This document shows, piece after piece, positions 1 to 11,270 of a stretch of DNA of 64,000 nucleotides. This DNA comes from Odontocerum albicorne (Eukaryota; Arthropoda; Insecta; Trichoptera; Odontoceridae): positions 17,065,763 to 17,129,762 of the forward strand of contig OX463865.1 of NCBI GenBank assembly GCA_949825065.1, written 5' to 3'. The position numbers were made by a program, and so were the translations under genes. The notes below the pieces were generated by a model. That model saw only the letters and a program-made list of their open reading frames with translations, was not told the DNA's origin and made no database searches. How positions within the stretch are numbered: the stretch's first letter is position 1; the number at the start of each line of letters is the position of its first letter.

Positions 1-262
1 GCTCTTTGTTCCGCCATTCTGGATACGTGTTCGTTCCAGAACCTTCTTCTCTGTCGTCCCCATCTGACAATACCTTCTCCTTCGCACATCCTTCGGATTT
101 CTGTGTTAAGTACTCTATCACGAAGGGTTTTGCCAGCGATACTCCTGAGTACCTTCATTTCGCTGGTTCGAAGGAGATTTTTGGTTCTGACAGTGTCGGC
201 TCTGGACTCTATGCTGTATGTTATTATGGGGCGGACGCAGGTCTTGTATATCCTCACATGTT
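1..262 (-). mobile_element. RTE-like LINE, reverse-transcriptase C-terminal fragment
   Basis: The minus strand carries the same sequence as the clearer copy at 20538-20790, whose translation contains RPIMTYSIESRADT and GKTLRDRVLNTEIRRMCEV. These are features of the post-palm region of an RTE/BovB-like endonuclease-reverse transcriptase. The copy runs off the window edge and is broken, so it is inactive. The plus-strand reading frame here is only a shadow. Clade assignment is by eye. Confidence 0.7.
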
Positions 263-264
263 CA

Positions 265-352
265 ATTGTATAATATAATTGTTGTATGTTACATTGTATT
301 ACATCACACTTTCGTTGTACAAATTTCGTTGTACAAATTAAAAATGTAATTA
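265..352 (-). mobile_element. SINE-A 3' tail relic
   Basis: A TTGTATTACATCACACTTTCGT-like tract in antisense matches the extreme 3' tail of the longer SINE-A variant, best seen at 60191-60230. The stretch TTCGTTGTACAAA is present twice. No tRNA-like head is attached. Confidence 0.45.
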
Positions 353-360
353 CATTCCAG

Positions 361-846
361 TCGTCGTTGCCGAGCCTCGTTGTCGAGAATCCCCTCGCCA
401 CTCCAACGTCAATCTTGAACCGTTCTTCCACATCGATCATGTGATCTTCTGTGAGAAAACAGCCCGAATGTCACAGACATGTCAACCCTGCTGAGCCGTC
501 TGGCCATGCTGACGCATGTTCGCAGCGCGCTGAATGTTTCTCACACGTCTAGCCGTTGAGATGCCATCAGCCCAAAAACATACGGCTCCCCACCCATCAC
601 GGTCACGAGCCACCCATTCCCAGTCCTCAAGCGCCGCGCACAAAGTAAGTCACTCTCGCAGACTGTCCTTATAGCGCTTTCTCTGCCCACCAACTCTTCG
701 CTTGACCACCACTTCCTGTACAAGACGCATTTTGGGAGTCTATGATCGCCCATGCGTATCACATGCCCGGTCACCGCAATTTCGCCTTTACAACCATATC
801 TTCTATAACATAGGTTTACAGTTGGAGCATTGCAAGAACGAAACAT
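361..846 (-). mobile_element. LINE 3'-terminal coding fragment
   Basis: The minus strand reads TGHVIRMGDHRLPKCVLY from about 790 downward. This resembles the 'GHV-RM-D-RLPK-LLYGEL' block that follows the reverse transcriptase in several animal non-LTR elements. The rest drifts out of frame toward 361. It lies just beyond the RTE-like piece at 1-262 and could be another family or the same decayed insertion. No catalytic motif is present. Confidence 0.55.
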
Positions 847-874
847 TTATGACATGATCACTCCAGTGGATCCG

Positions 875-970
875 AAAAATTTGGCAATCGGCAATCTCTT
901 CCAAGCAACCAAAAAGGTGCTTAAACAAACCTTAAATGAAACCCAGCCTGGAACGTTTTTTTATCAAAAT
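875..970 (-). mobile_element. SINE-A body relic
   Basis: GGCAATCTCTTCCAAGCAAC and CCTTAAATGAAACCCAGCC in antisense match the SINE-A body between the tRNA-like head and the shared tail (compare 60240-60330). The head is lost. Confidence 0.5.
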
Positions 971-1002
971 CTAGCTAACAACGACAATCAAACTTATTAA
1001 TT

Positions 1003-1103
1003 TATTTATTTAACACTTTTTTTCCAAATACAATCTGGCGGGCTTATTGCCAGGTGGCAATCTCATCCAACCAACCAGATAAAAGTAAATGAAGCAAGTT
1101 ACG
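1003..1103 (-). mobile_element. LINE-N 3' tail, antisense
   Basis: Antisense copy of the LINE-N 3' end: an AT-rich (TTTA)n end, then GGCGGGCTTATTGCCAGG, the TTGGTTGGT complement, and the GAAGCAAGTTAC stretch that precedes the tail in LINE-N copies at 22560 and 30190. It abuts the SINE-A head at 1104, so a LINE-N tail and a SINE-A lie head to head. Confidence 0.7.
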
Positions 1104-1295
1104 ACGACCTCCGTGGCCTGGTGGTAAGACACTTGTCTACCGATACGGAGGTTGCGGGTTCGATCCCCGCTGGAACCCAGATTTTTTTTAAATAGAATTC
1201 CATTCTGGTTACCACTTAGGGCCTATAAAAACATCTTTCTGGTTGGTTGAAAGAGATTGCCACATGGCAAAAAACTCGCCAGGTTAAAAAAAAAA
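1104..1295 (+). mobile_element. tRNA-derived SINE (SINE-A), near complete
   Basis: The 5' head is tRNA-like. Box A is TGGCCTGGTGGTAAG (1114-1128) and box B is GGTTCGATCCC (1157-1167), inside a T-arm with GCGGG/CCCGC pairing. Together these form an internal RNA polymerase III promoter. After the head come a T-rich linker, a middle section (CACTTAGGGCCTATAAAAAC) and the conserved tail (CTGGTTGGTTGAAAGAGATT, then TGGCAA and CGCCAGGTT), ending in poly(A). The element encodes no protein and would need a LINE enzyme to move; the tail matches LINE-N. This is the best-preserved plus-strand copy. Confidence 0.85.
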
Positions 1296-1299
1296 CTTA

Positions 1300-1352
1300 C
1301 AACTTACGAGCTGAAAGATAGACGTCTTACCAACTAGGCCACGACGGTTTTC
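1300..1352 (-). mobile_element. SINE-A tRNA-like head relic
   Basis: TCTTACCAACTAGGCCACGACGG is the antisense of a SINE-A box A region (compare 60375-60400). Only the first 50 or so bases remain, directly after the poly(A) of the copy at 1104-1295. Confidence 0.5.
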
Positions 1353-1780
1353 AATTAAATGTCAGCATAAAAAATAATTCATTGAAGAACTCATAAAGTT
1401 TATTGCTTTTTTTGAAAATCAATACTATGAACAGGACATATTCGCGAGTAATTTTTATCCCATAGCATACTGAACCACTGTGCGTCGGCCGCTTTTATCC
1501 TCATTCCTAACACTGGCATTGATGACGTGGAAAATATATAAAATGTGCTAAAATTACTCTGTGACAAGATAAAATTTCGCAATGAAAAATATTCCCAATG
1601 TTTGTTTTCGCTGTCGGATTATGGTTGATGAAAGACTTAAAAGATTTTTTTAATATCTACTCCTGAGAACATAAATAAAGCGTATGAATACGGTATTTAT
1701 GTTCATTGATGTATTGGTATTCTGAGATGTGTATATTTTTGAAGATGTGTATATACGAGTATATGTGTATATTTTTCCAT
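1353..1780. other. No gene seen
   Basis: AT-rich single-copy-looking sequence with short, unsupported open frames. It leads into the 170-bp tandem array. Confidence 0.4.
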
Positions 1781-2486
1781 AGTTTGTCGAGCTATAAAAA
1801 TACGCCGATTACAGAGATGACGAAGTATTGAATTTGTACTCGACTATTATTTTCATGTAAACGTCTAATTGGTATGGTGCGGGCAGCTGACTGGCGATGG
1901 CTCCATATCTTGGGATCAATTGTGGTAAATTATTATACCTTTGTTATACCTTTGTTATCATACAATAGTTTGTCTAGCTATAAAAATACGCCGATTACAG
2001 ATATGACGAAGTATTGAATTTGTACTCTACTATTATTTTCATGTAAACGTCTAATTGGTATGGTGCGGGCAGCTGACTGGGATGGCTCCATATATTGTGA
2101 TCAATTGTGGTAAATTATTATACTTTTGTTATCATACTAAAGTTTGTCTAACTATAAAAATACGCCGATTGCAGAGATGACGAAGTATTGAATTTGTACT
2201 CGACTATTATTTTCATGTAAACGTTTAATTGGTTTGGTGCGGGCAGCTGACTGGAGATGGCTCCATATCTTGTGATCAATTGTGATAAATTATTATACCT
2301 TTGTTATCATAGTTTGTCGAGCTATAAAAATACGCCGATTGCAGAGATGACGAAGTATTGAATTTGTACTCGACTATTATTTTCATGTAAACGTCTAATT
2401 GGTATGGTGCGGGTAGCTGACTGGAGATAGCTCAATATCTTGTGATCAATTGTGGTAAATTAATATACCTTTGTTATCATAGTTTG
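1781..2486. repeat. Tandem satellite, about 170 bp x 4
   Basis: Units begin with AGTTTGTCGAGCTATAAAAA at about 1781, 1967, 2141 and 2311, and a fifth starts at 2481. Spacing is 186, 174, 170 and 170 bp. Each unit holds TACGCCGATT, GATGACGAAGTATTGAATTT and GGTGCGGGCAGCTGACTGG. The first two units are longer because a 'CCTTTGTTAT' stretch is partly repeated. The array joins the 325-bp satellite without a gap: the last AGTTTGTC runs into AAAAGTAATAAAA. Confidence 0.9.
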
Positions 2487-4764
2487 TCAAAAGTAATAAA
2501 ATATATTCAAACTGGAGAATATTGACGCAAAATTTCGCAAAATCCGAGGTTTGGAACCAAAAAAACGAGAACTTGTAGAACAAATAATAATTATGTCATG
2601 ATTTTGTACATATATAGTATTCGTGAACTTGGTTGTAAATGCCAGTTTTTAAATGTAAATGCCAGAGTAAAAAGTGTGAAATTTCCGCCTCTACTAACGA
2701 ATTAACATACAAATTTAGCACATTTTGACGTTTTATATCACAATTAACGTCAATGCATTTATTCTACACTGCTGTCTTGATACATTATAATTCTAGCATT
2801 TTTGTTCACAAATGTGGTTTTTTTTGTTAGTTAAAAGTAATAAAGTTTATTCAAACTGTAAAATATTGACAAAAAATATTGAAATATGCAAAATCAGAGG
2901 TTTGGAAACAAAAACATGAAAACTTGTAGAACAAATAATATTTCTGTCATGATTTTGTACATATATTCGTAAACTTGGTCGTCAATACCAGTTTTTCGAG
3001 TAAAAAGTGTGAAATTTCCGCCTTTACCAGCGAATTTACATCCAAATTTATCTCATTTTAACGTTTTATATCACAATTAACGTCAATGCATTTCTACTAC
3101 TTTTGTATCTTGGTTCATTATAATTATAGCATTTTGGTTAAAAAAATGTTTTTTTGTTAGTCCAGAGTAATAAAATTCATTCAAACTGGAAAATATTGAA
3201 ATTTCGCAAAATTAGAGGTTTGGAACCAAAAACTTGAACAGCAAATAATATTTCTGTCGTGGTTTTGTACATATATTTGTAAACTTGGTTGTCAATGCCA
3301 GTTTTTCGAGTAAAAAGTGTGAAATTTCCGCCTCTACTACCGAATCAACATACAAATTTAAAACATTTTAACGCTTTATTTCACAATTAACGTCAATGCA
3401 TTTCTACTACGCTTCTGTCTTGATTCAGTATAACTCGAGCATATTTGTACAAAAATTGTTTTTTTGTTAGTCAGAATTAATATAATTCGTTCAATATTGA
3501 CGCAAAATATAGAAATTTCGCAAAATTTACGGTTTAGGACGAAAAACACGAAAACGTGTAGAACAAATAATATTTCTGTCGTCATTTTGTACACATATTC
3601 GTAAACTTTGTTGTCAATGCCAATTTTCGGGTGAAAAGTGTGAAATTTGCGCCTTTTACTAAGAAATGTACCAACATACTCGTATATTCGTAAACTTGGT
3701 TGTCAATGGCAAATTTTCGGGTAAAAAGTGTGAAGTTTGAGCCTTTTATTAAGAAATGTACTAACATATTTAGCAGGTTTTGAGATTTTATATCACAATT
3801 ACCGTAAATGCATTTCTCTTACACTTTTGTCTTAATTCATTATAATTCGAGCATATTTGTACAATAAAATGGTTTTTTGTTAGTCAAAAATAATCGTTCA
3901 ATATTGACGCAAAATAAAGAAATTTCGCTAAATTTGAGGTTAAAAACGAAAAACACGAAAATGTGTACAACAAATAATATTTCTGTCGTCATTTTGTACA
4001 TATATTCGTGATCTTGGTTGTCAATGGCAAATTTTCGGGTAAAAAGTGTGAAGTTTGCGCCTTTTACTATGAAATGTACTAACATATTTAGCAGGTTATG
4101 ACATTTTATATCACAATTAACATAAATGCGTTTCGACTACACTTTTATCTCAATTCATAATAATTCGAGCATAATTGTACAAAATATTGGTTTTTCATTA
4201 GTCAAAATTAATCGTTCAATATTGATGCAAAATATAGAAATTTCGATAAATTTGAGGTTAAGGACGAAAAACTCGAAAATGTGTAGAACAAATAATATTT
4301 CTGTCGTCAATTTGTTACATATAATCTTAAACTTGCTTGTCAATGGCAAATTTTCGTGTGAAAAGTGTGAAGTTTTCGCCTTTTACTAAGAAATGTACTA
4401 ACATATTTAGCAGGTTTTGAGATTTTATATCACAATTAACCTAAATGCGTTTCTACTACACTGTTGTCTTAATTCATTATAACTCGAGCATATTTGTACA
4501 AATAATTGGTTTTTTTTTGGTCAGAATTAATATAATTCGTTCAATATTGACGCAAAATATAGAAATTTCGCTAAATTTGAGGTTAAAAACGAAAAACACG
4601 AAAACGTGTAGAACAAAGAATATTTCTGTCGTCATTTTGTACATATATTCGTGATCTTGGTTGTCAATGGCAAATTTTCGGGTAAAAAGTGTGAAGTTTG
4701 CGCCTTTTACTATGAAATGTACTAACATATTTAGCAGGTTATGACATTTTATATCACAATTAAC

Positions 4765-7700
4765 CTAAATGCGTTTCTACTACACTTTTGTCTTAATTCA
4801 TTATAATTCGAGCATATTTGTATAAAAAATGGTTGTTTGTCCGTCAAAATTAATATAATTTGTTCAATTTTGACGCAAAATATAGAAATTTCGATAAATT
4901 TGAGGTTTAGCACGAAAAACACGAAAACGTGTAGAACAAATAATATTTCTGTCGTCATTTCGTACATATATTCGTAAACTTGGTTGGCAATGGCAAATTT
5001 TCGGGTGAAAAGTGTGAAGTTTGCGACTTTTATTAAAAAATGTACTAACATATTTAGCAGATTTTGAGATTTTATATCACAACTATAACGTAAATGCGTT
5101 TCTACTACACTTTTGTCATATTTCATAATAATTCAAGCATAATTGTACAAAAAATTGGTTTTTTGTTAGTGAAAATTAATATAATTCGTTCAATATTGAC
5201 GCAAAATATAGAAATTTCGCTAAATTTGAGGTTAAGAACGAAAAACACGAAAAGTGTAGAACAAATAATATTTCTGTCCTCATTTTGTACATATATTCGT
5301 AAATTTGGTTGTCAATGGCAAATTTTCGGGTGAAAAGTGTGAAGTTTGCGCCTTTTACTAAGAAATGTACTAACATATTTAACAGGTTTTGAGATTTTAT
5401 ATCACAATTAACCTAAATGCGTTTCTACTACACTTTTGTCTTAATTCATTATAACTCGAGCATATTTGTACAAATAATTGGTTTTTTTTTGGTCAGAATT
5501 AATATAATTCGTTCAATATTGACGCAAAATATAGAAATTTCGCTAAATTTGAGGTTAAAAACGAAAAACACGAAAACGTGTAGAACAAAGAATATTTCTG
5601 TCGTCATTTTGTACATATATTCGTGATCTTGGTTGTCAATGGCAAATTTTCGGGTAAAAAGTGTGAAGTTTGCGCCTTTTACTATGAAATGTACTAACAT
5701 ATTTAGCAGGTTATGACATTTTATATCACAATTAACCTAAATGCGTTTCTACTACACTTTTGTCTTAATTCATTATAATTCGAGCATATTTGTATAAAAA
5801 ATGGTTGTTTGTCCGTCAAAATTAATATAATTTGTTCAATTTTGACGCAAAATATAGAAATTTCGATAAATTTGAGGTTTAGCACGAAAAACAGGGAAAA
5901 CGTGTAGAACAAATAATATTTCTGTCGTCATTTCGTACATATATTCGTAAACTTGGTTGGCAATGGCAAATTTTCGGGTGAAAAGTGTGAAGTTTGCGAC
6001 TTTTATTAAAAAATGTACTAACATATTTAGCAGATTTTGAGATTTTATATCACAACTATAACGTAAATGCGTTTCTACTACACTTTTGTCATATTTCATA
6101 ATAATTCGAGCATATTTGTACAAAAAATTGGTTTTTTGTTAGTGAAAATTAATATAATTCGTTCAATATTTACGCAAAATATAGAAATTTCGCTAAATTT
6201 GAGGTTAAGAACGAAAAACACGAAAATGTGTAGAACAAATAATATTTCTGTCCTCATTTTGTACATATATTCGTAAACTTGGTTGTCAATGGCAAATTTT
6301 CGGGTGAAAAGTGTGAAGTTTGCGCCTTTTACTAAGAAATGTACTAACATATTTAGCAGGTTATGACATTTTATATCACAATTAACCTAAATGCGTTTCT
6401 ACTACACTTTTGTCTTAATTCATTATAATTCGAGCATATTTGTATAAAAAATGGTTGTTTGTCCGTCAAAATTAATATAATTTGTTCAATTTTGACGCAA
6501 AATATAGAAATTTCGATAAATTTGAGGTTTAGCACGAAAAACACGAAAACGTGTAGAACAAATAATATTTCTGTCGTCATTTCGTACATATATTCGTAAA
6601 CTTGGTTGGCAATGGCAAATTTTCGGGTGAAAAGTGTGAAGTTTGCGACTTTTATTAAAAAATGTACTAACATATTTAGCAGATTTTGAGATTTTATATC
6701 ACAACTATAACGTAAATGCGTTTCTACTACACTTTTGTCATATTTCATAATAATTCAAGCATAATTGTACAAAAAATTGGTTTTTTGTTAGTGAAAATTA
6801 ATATAATTCGTTCAATATTGACGCAAAATATAGAAATTTCGCTAAATTTGAGGTTAAGAACGAAAAACACGAAAATGTGTAGAACAAATAATATTTCTGT
6901 CCTCATTTTGTACATATATTCGTAAATTTGGTTGTCAATGGCAAATTTTCGGGTGAAAAGTGTGAAGTTTGCGCCTTTTACTAAGAAATGTACTAACATA
7001 TTTAGCAGGTTTTGAGATTTTATATCACAATTAACCTAAATGCGTTTCTACTACACTTTTGTCTTAATTCATTATAACTCGAGCATATTTGTACAAATAA
7101 TTGGTTTTTTTTTGGTCAGAATTAATATAATTCGTTCAATATTGACGCAAAATATAGAAATTTCGCTAAATTTGAGGTTAAAAACGAAAAACACGAAAAC
7201 GTGTAGAACAAAGAATATTTCTGTCGTCATTTTGTACATATATTCGTGATCTTGGTTGTCAATGGCAAATTTTCGGGTAAAAAGTGTGAAGTTTGCGCCT
7301 TTTACTATGAAATGTACTAACATATTTAGCAGGTTATGACATTTTATATCACAATTAACCTAAATGCGTTTCTACTACACTTTTGTCTTAATTCATTATA
7401 ATTCGAGCATATTTGTATAAAAAATTGTTGTTTGTCCGTCAAAATTAATATAATTTGTTCAATTTTGACGCAAAATATAGAAATTTCGATAAATTTGAGG
7501 TTTAGCACGAAAAACAGGGAAAACGTGTAGAACAAATAATATTTCTGTCGTCATTTCGTACATATATTCGTAAACTTGGTTGGCAATGGCAAATTTTCGG
7601 GTGAAAAGTGTGAAGTTTGCGACTTTTATTAAAAAATGTACTAACATATTTAGCAGATTTTGAGATTTTATATCACAACTATAACGTAAATGCGTTTCTA

Positions 7701-8013
7701 CTACACTTTTGTCATATTTCATAATAATTCGAGCATATTTGTACAAAAAATTGGTTTTTTGTTAGTGAAAATTAATATAATTCGTTCAATATTTACGCAA
7801 AATATAGAAATTTCGCTAAATTTGAGGTTAAGAACGAAAAACACGAAAATGTGTAGAACAAATAATATTTCTGTCCTCATTTTGTACATATATTCGTAAA
7901 CTTGGTTGTCAATGGCAAATTTTCGGGTGAAAAGTGTGAAGTTTGCGCCTTTTACTAAGAAATGTACTAACATATTTAGCAGGTTTTGAGATTTTATATC
8001 ACAATTAACCTAA
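4765..8013. repeat. Higher-order repeat: 5-monomer block duplicated, period 1622-1623 bp
   Basis: Aligning on ATGCGTTTCTACTAC gives monomers at 4769, 5094, 5417, 5741, 6067, 6391, 6716, 7040, 7364, 7690 and 8014. Shared variants define types A (5417, 7040), B (4769, 5741, 6391, 7364) and C (5094, 6067, 6716, 7690). An ACAGGGAAAAC variant marks only the B units at 5741 and 7364. AATTCAAGCATAATTG marks only C units 5094 and 6716. ATATTTACGC marks only C units 6067 and 7690. The order B-C-A-B-C is therefore copied twice. Confidence 0.85.
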
Positions 8014-9395
8014 ATGCGTTTCTACTACACTTTTGTCTTAATTCATTATAATTCGAGCATATTTGTACAAAAAATTGGTTTTTTGTTAGTCGAAATTAAC
8101 ATAATTCGTTCAATTTTGACGCAAAATATAGAAATTTCGCTAAATTTGAGGACATTTTCGTGTTATGTAGAACAAATGTGTAGAACAAATAATATTTCTG
8201 TCCCCATTTTGTACATATATTCGTAAACTTGTAGAAAACGTGTAGAACAATTAGTATTTCTGTCGTCATTTTATACATATATTCGTAAACTTGGTTGTCA
8301 ATGGCAAATTTTCGGTTGAAAAGTGTGAAGTTTTCGCCTTTTACTAAGAAATGTACTAACATATTTAGCAGGTTTTGAGATTTTATATCACAATGAACGT
8401 AAATACGTTTCTACTACACTTTTGTCTTATTCATTATAAAATAGTGAAAATTAATATAATTCGTTCAATATTGACGCAAAATATATAAATTTCGCTAAGT
8501 TTGAGGTTAAGAATGAAAAGCACGAAAATGTGTAGAACAAATAATAAAATGTGTAGAACAAATAATTTCGTCCTCATTTTGTACATTCACAAAAAAATGG
8601 TTTTTTGTTAGTCAAAATTAATATTATTTGTTCAATATTGACGCGAAATATAGAAATTTCGATAAATTTGAGGTTTAGGACGAAAAACACGAAAACGTGT
8701 AGAACAAATAATATTTCTGTCGCCATTTTGTACATATATTCGTAAACTTGGTTGTCAATGGCAAATTTTCGGGTGAAAAGTGCGAAGTTTTCGCCTTTAA
8801 CTAAGAAATGTACATATTTAGCAGGTTTTGAGATTTTATATCACAATTAACATAAATGCGTTGCTACTACACTTTTGTCTTAATTTATTATAATTCGAGC
8901 ATATCTGTACAAAAAATTGGTTTTTTGTTAGTCGAAATTAACATAATTCGTTCAATTTTGACGCGACATATAGAAATTTCGCTAAATTTGAGGACATTTT
9001 CGTGTTGTGTAGAACAAATAATATTTCTGTCGTCATTTTGTACATATATTCTTAAACTTGGTGTTCAATGGCAAATTTTCGGGTGAAAAGTGTGAATTTT
9101 TCGCCTATTACTAAGAAATGTACTAACATATTTAGCAGGTTTTGAGATTTTATATCACAATTAACGTAAATGCATTTCTACTACACTTCTGTCTCTGGAT
9201 TGATTATAATTCCAGCATTTTTGTTCAGAAATATACTTATTTTGTAAGTCAAAAGTAATAAAATTTATTCAAACTGGAAAATATTGACGCAAAATATTGA
9301 AATTTCGCAAAATTAAAGGTTGTAAACAAAAAATACGAAAACTTGTAGAACAAATAATAATGATGTCGTGGTTATGTACATATATTCGTAAACTT

Positions 9396-9602
9396 GGAAA
9401 GAAGAATCGATTTATTTTTTCATGCTTAATATCCTCAGTGATATACAGGCATAAGCCTAGTTTACTGGGGATACGACAAATGAAAGGCAACAAACCCAGA
9501 TCCATTAAAATTATATGTCCAAATCAAATTACCTGTTGTTTTTTCTCAAATTGTGTATATTTCTTGTCATGTGTAATAATAATAATAATAAATAATAATA
9601 AT
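9396..9602 (+). mobile_element. Family Z repeat inserted in satellite
   Basis: About 207 bp unrelated to the satellite splits a monomer between CGTAAACTTGG and ATGGCAGG. It contains GGATACGACAAATGAAAGGC and ends in an AATAATAATAAATAATAAT tail. The same family lies in opposite orientation at 14176, 38828 and 62023. The A-rich tandem tail suggests target-primed insertion, but no coding capacity is visible. Confidence 0.75.
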
Positions 9603-10289
9603 GGCAGGTTTTCGAGTAAAAAGTGTGAAATTTACGCCTTTACTTACGAATTTACATACAAATTTAGCACATTTTGACGTTTTATGTCACAATAAACGTC
9701 AATGCATTTCTGCTTCCCTTCTGTATTCATTATAATTCTAGCATTTTTGTTCACAAATTTGGTTATTTTGTAAGTCAAAAGTAATAAAATTTATTCAAAC
9801 TGGATAATATTGACGCAAAATATTGAAATTTCGCAAAATCAGAGGTTTGGAACAAAAAACACGAAAACTTGTAGAACAAATAATCTTTGTGTCATGATTT
9901 TGTACATATATTCGTAAACTTGGTCGTCAATGCCAGTTTTTCGAGTAAAAAGTGTAAAATTTTCGGGTATTACAAATGTTCATACATATTTAGCAGGTTT
10001 GGATGTTTTATGCCACAATTAACGTCAACGTGTTTCACTTTTGTCTTGATTCATTATATTTCTAGCAGTTCTGTAAAAAAAATTGGAAAACATTGACGCA
10101 AAAGATTGAATTTTAGCCAAAACTAGTGGGCTTGGGACGAAAATGACGAAAACACGTTGAACAAATAATGATTCTGTCGTGGTTTTGTTAATTTATTCGT
10201 AAATTTGTTCTTCAATGGCAGTTTATCGAGTGAAACGTGTGAAATTTCCGTATATTACTAACACATTTAGCAGGTTTGGACGTTGTATA

Positions 10290-10755
10290 CAGGGTTGCTA
10301 GACGTCCTTATTTGAGCGGGACTGTACCAAGTTCGACAGACAATTCCCGAGACCCGCATTGCTTCCAAAAATTCCGACATAACAAAATTGTTGTATGGTT
10401 TTGAACTAATGAACGGCATATTGCAGTCGTTCATCCAATAAAAAGATATCTCCTGTTATGGAAACGTAGCTAGAACAACGTTACTGTAATACACTGATGA
10501 CACCAAAGTAACCCGTTTCAAAAGATGATGCTTTTTGTTGAAGCGTAGCTAGAACAACATTTCTACAATGCACTGACGACACCCCAAAGTAATCCGTTTC
10601 AAAACGGATGCAAATATTTTTTATGAAAGATCGATATAATACCTACAGAAATCTTCCGACGTCTAAAGGAACAAATTTCAATCCATTTAAGTCTTTTCCT
10701 TAAAACCAAACATGATAATCAAATTTTAGTCCGTCGAAGAATTACCAAAAAATGA
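10290..10755. other. Unassigned sequence with transposon-end-like start and a 79-bp duplication
   Basis: Right at the satellite edge sits CAGGGTTGCTAGACGTCC, which resembles hAT-type terminal sequence. Within it CGTAGCTAGAACAAC at about 10465 recurs at 10544 with the next 60 or so bases, giving two diverged 79-bp units. No matching opposite terminus or protein remnant was found, so the transposon reading is tentative. Confidence 0.35.
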
Positions 10756-10799
10756 TTTTGTAATTTATTTTTATCAAACACTGTTTATTCCACTTTTTG

Positions 10800-10855
10800 T
10801 GACGGTATAACCCTACCGGTTTCAAGGCTTTCACCTCATCTTCAGGGGAGCGCAA
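10800..10855 (-). ncRNA. Hammerhead-ribozyme-like motif in PLE-1 terminus
   Basis: Minus strand: CTGAAGA, a short stem II (GAGG/CCTT around TGAAAG), GAAAC, then CGGT/ACCG closing stem III with loop AGGGTTAT, then GTC. This is the order of a hammerhead core (CUGANGA...GAAA...NUH). Penelope-like elements are known to carry such ribozymes. Weak points: stem III needs one bulged C, and the bases flanking the core do not form a clean stem I. A more distal pairing (GTTTGT/ATAAAC) is possible. Confidence 0.55.
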
Positions 10856-10897
10856 ACAAGACTAAATGCTGTTCGAACTGGTACCGATATACACGCT

Positions 10898-11270
10898 TCA
10901 ACGGTTGGAAGCTGGGGGGTGAGGGAGGTATGGGACAATGTCGGCCAAGAGCGGAGAGATTTTTGGGAAATAACTGTTCAACAGATGTTCCGATCGGTGT
11001 ACTGCCTTAGAAATTTCTAGGGCCTCTAATCTGTCCAATTTATTTCCGTTACCACTGATATGTAAGAATTTGGCATCATCGATAGAAAAAGTATGATTCT
11101 CACGGTGACAATGGTTAGCCATTTCAGAATAAATTAGAGGATTTGTTAAGGCGGATTTGTGTTCACGAAATCTCTCTTCAAAAGATCTTCCTGTCTTTCC
11201 TATATAGAAATTATCACAGTCAGCACATAAAAGTTTATACACACCACTGTTGCTAAGTATTTTACAATGT
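10898..11270 (-). CDS. GIY-YIG endonuclease domain of a Penelope-like element (5' truncated)
   Basis: Penelope-like elements encode a reverse transcriptase followed by a GIY-YIG nuclease that nicks target DNA. The open frame gives 114 residues from a Met at 11242, but similarity extends a few codons upstream: SGVYKLLCADC supplies the 'GIY' position as GVY. Seen in the Met-initiated frame are the CADC cysteine pair (residues 6-9), YIG (13-15), TGRSFEERFREH with the expected catalytic Arg (24), a HCHRENH stretch, and LDRLEALEISKAV, whose Glu is a likely metal ligand. The frame ends normally near PHPPASNR. The upstream reverse-transcriptase domain is absent, so this is a C-terminal remnant of a longer protein, about 115-120 residues. 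Nearby PLE-1 termini support the assignment. Confidence 0.85.

Larger units (their letters stand above)
2488..10285. repeat. 325-bp satellite array, about 24 monomers
   Basis: A monomer of about 325 bp repeats through nearly 7.8 kb. Landmarks in each unit are TATTGACGCAAAATAT, GAACAAATAATATTTCTGTC, TTGTACATATATTCGTAAAC, TTGTCAATGGCAAATTTTCG and TTTATATCACAATTAACG. Central units (about 4.4-8.0 kb) are very similar. Flanking units (2.5-3.5 kb and 8.1-10.3 kb) diverge and carry indels, for example partial monomers at 3600-3765 and 8160-8580. Many 60-125-codon open frames on both strands are repeat shadows, not genes. Confidence 0.95.

Noticed and set aside
1106..1178. Genuine tRNA gene
   Set aside because: Good A and B boxes but no acceptor-stem pairing, followed by a conserved body and poly(A), with the same sequence in many copies. 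It is a SINE. The same reasoning applies at 16440-16512, 21361-21435 and 25860-25950.
3582..9086. Dozens of 60-125-codon open frames on both strands
   Set aside because: They repeat with the 325-bp satellite period in several frames and both strands. They are compositional shadows of the AT-rich monomer, not proteins.
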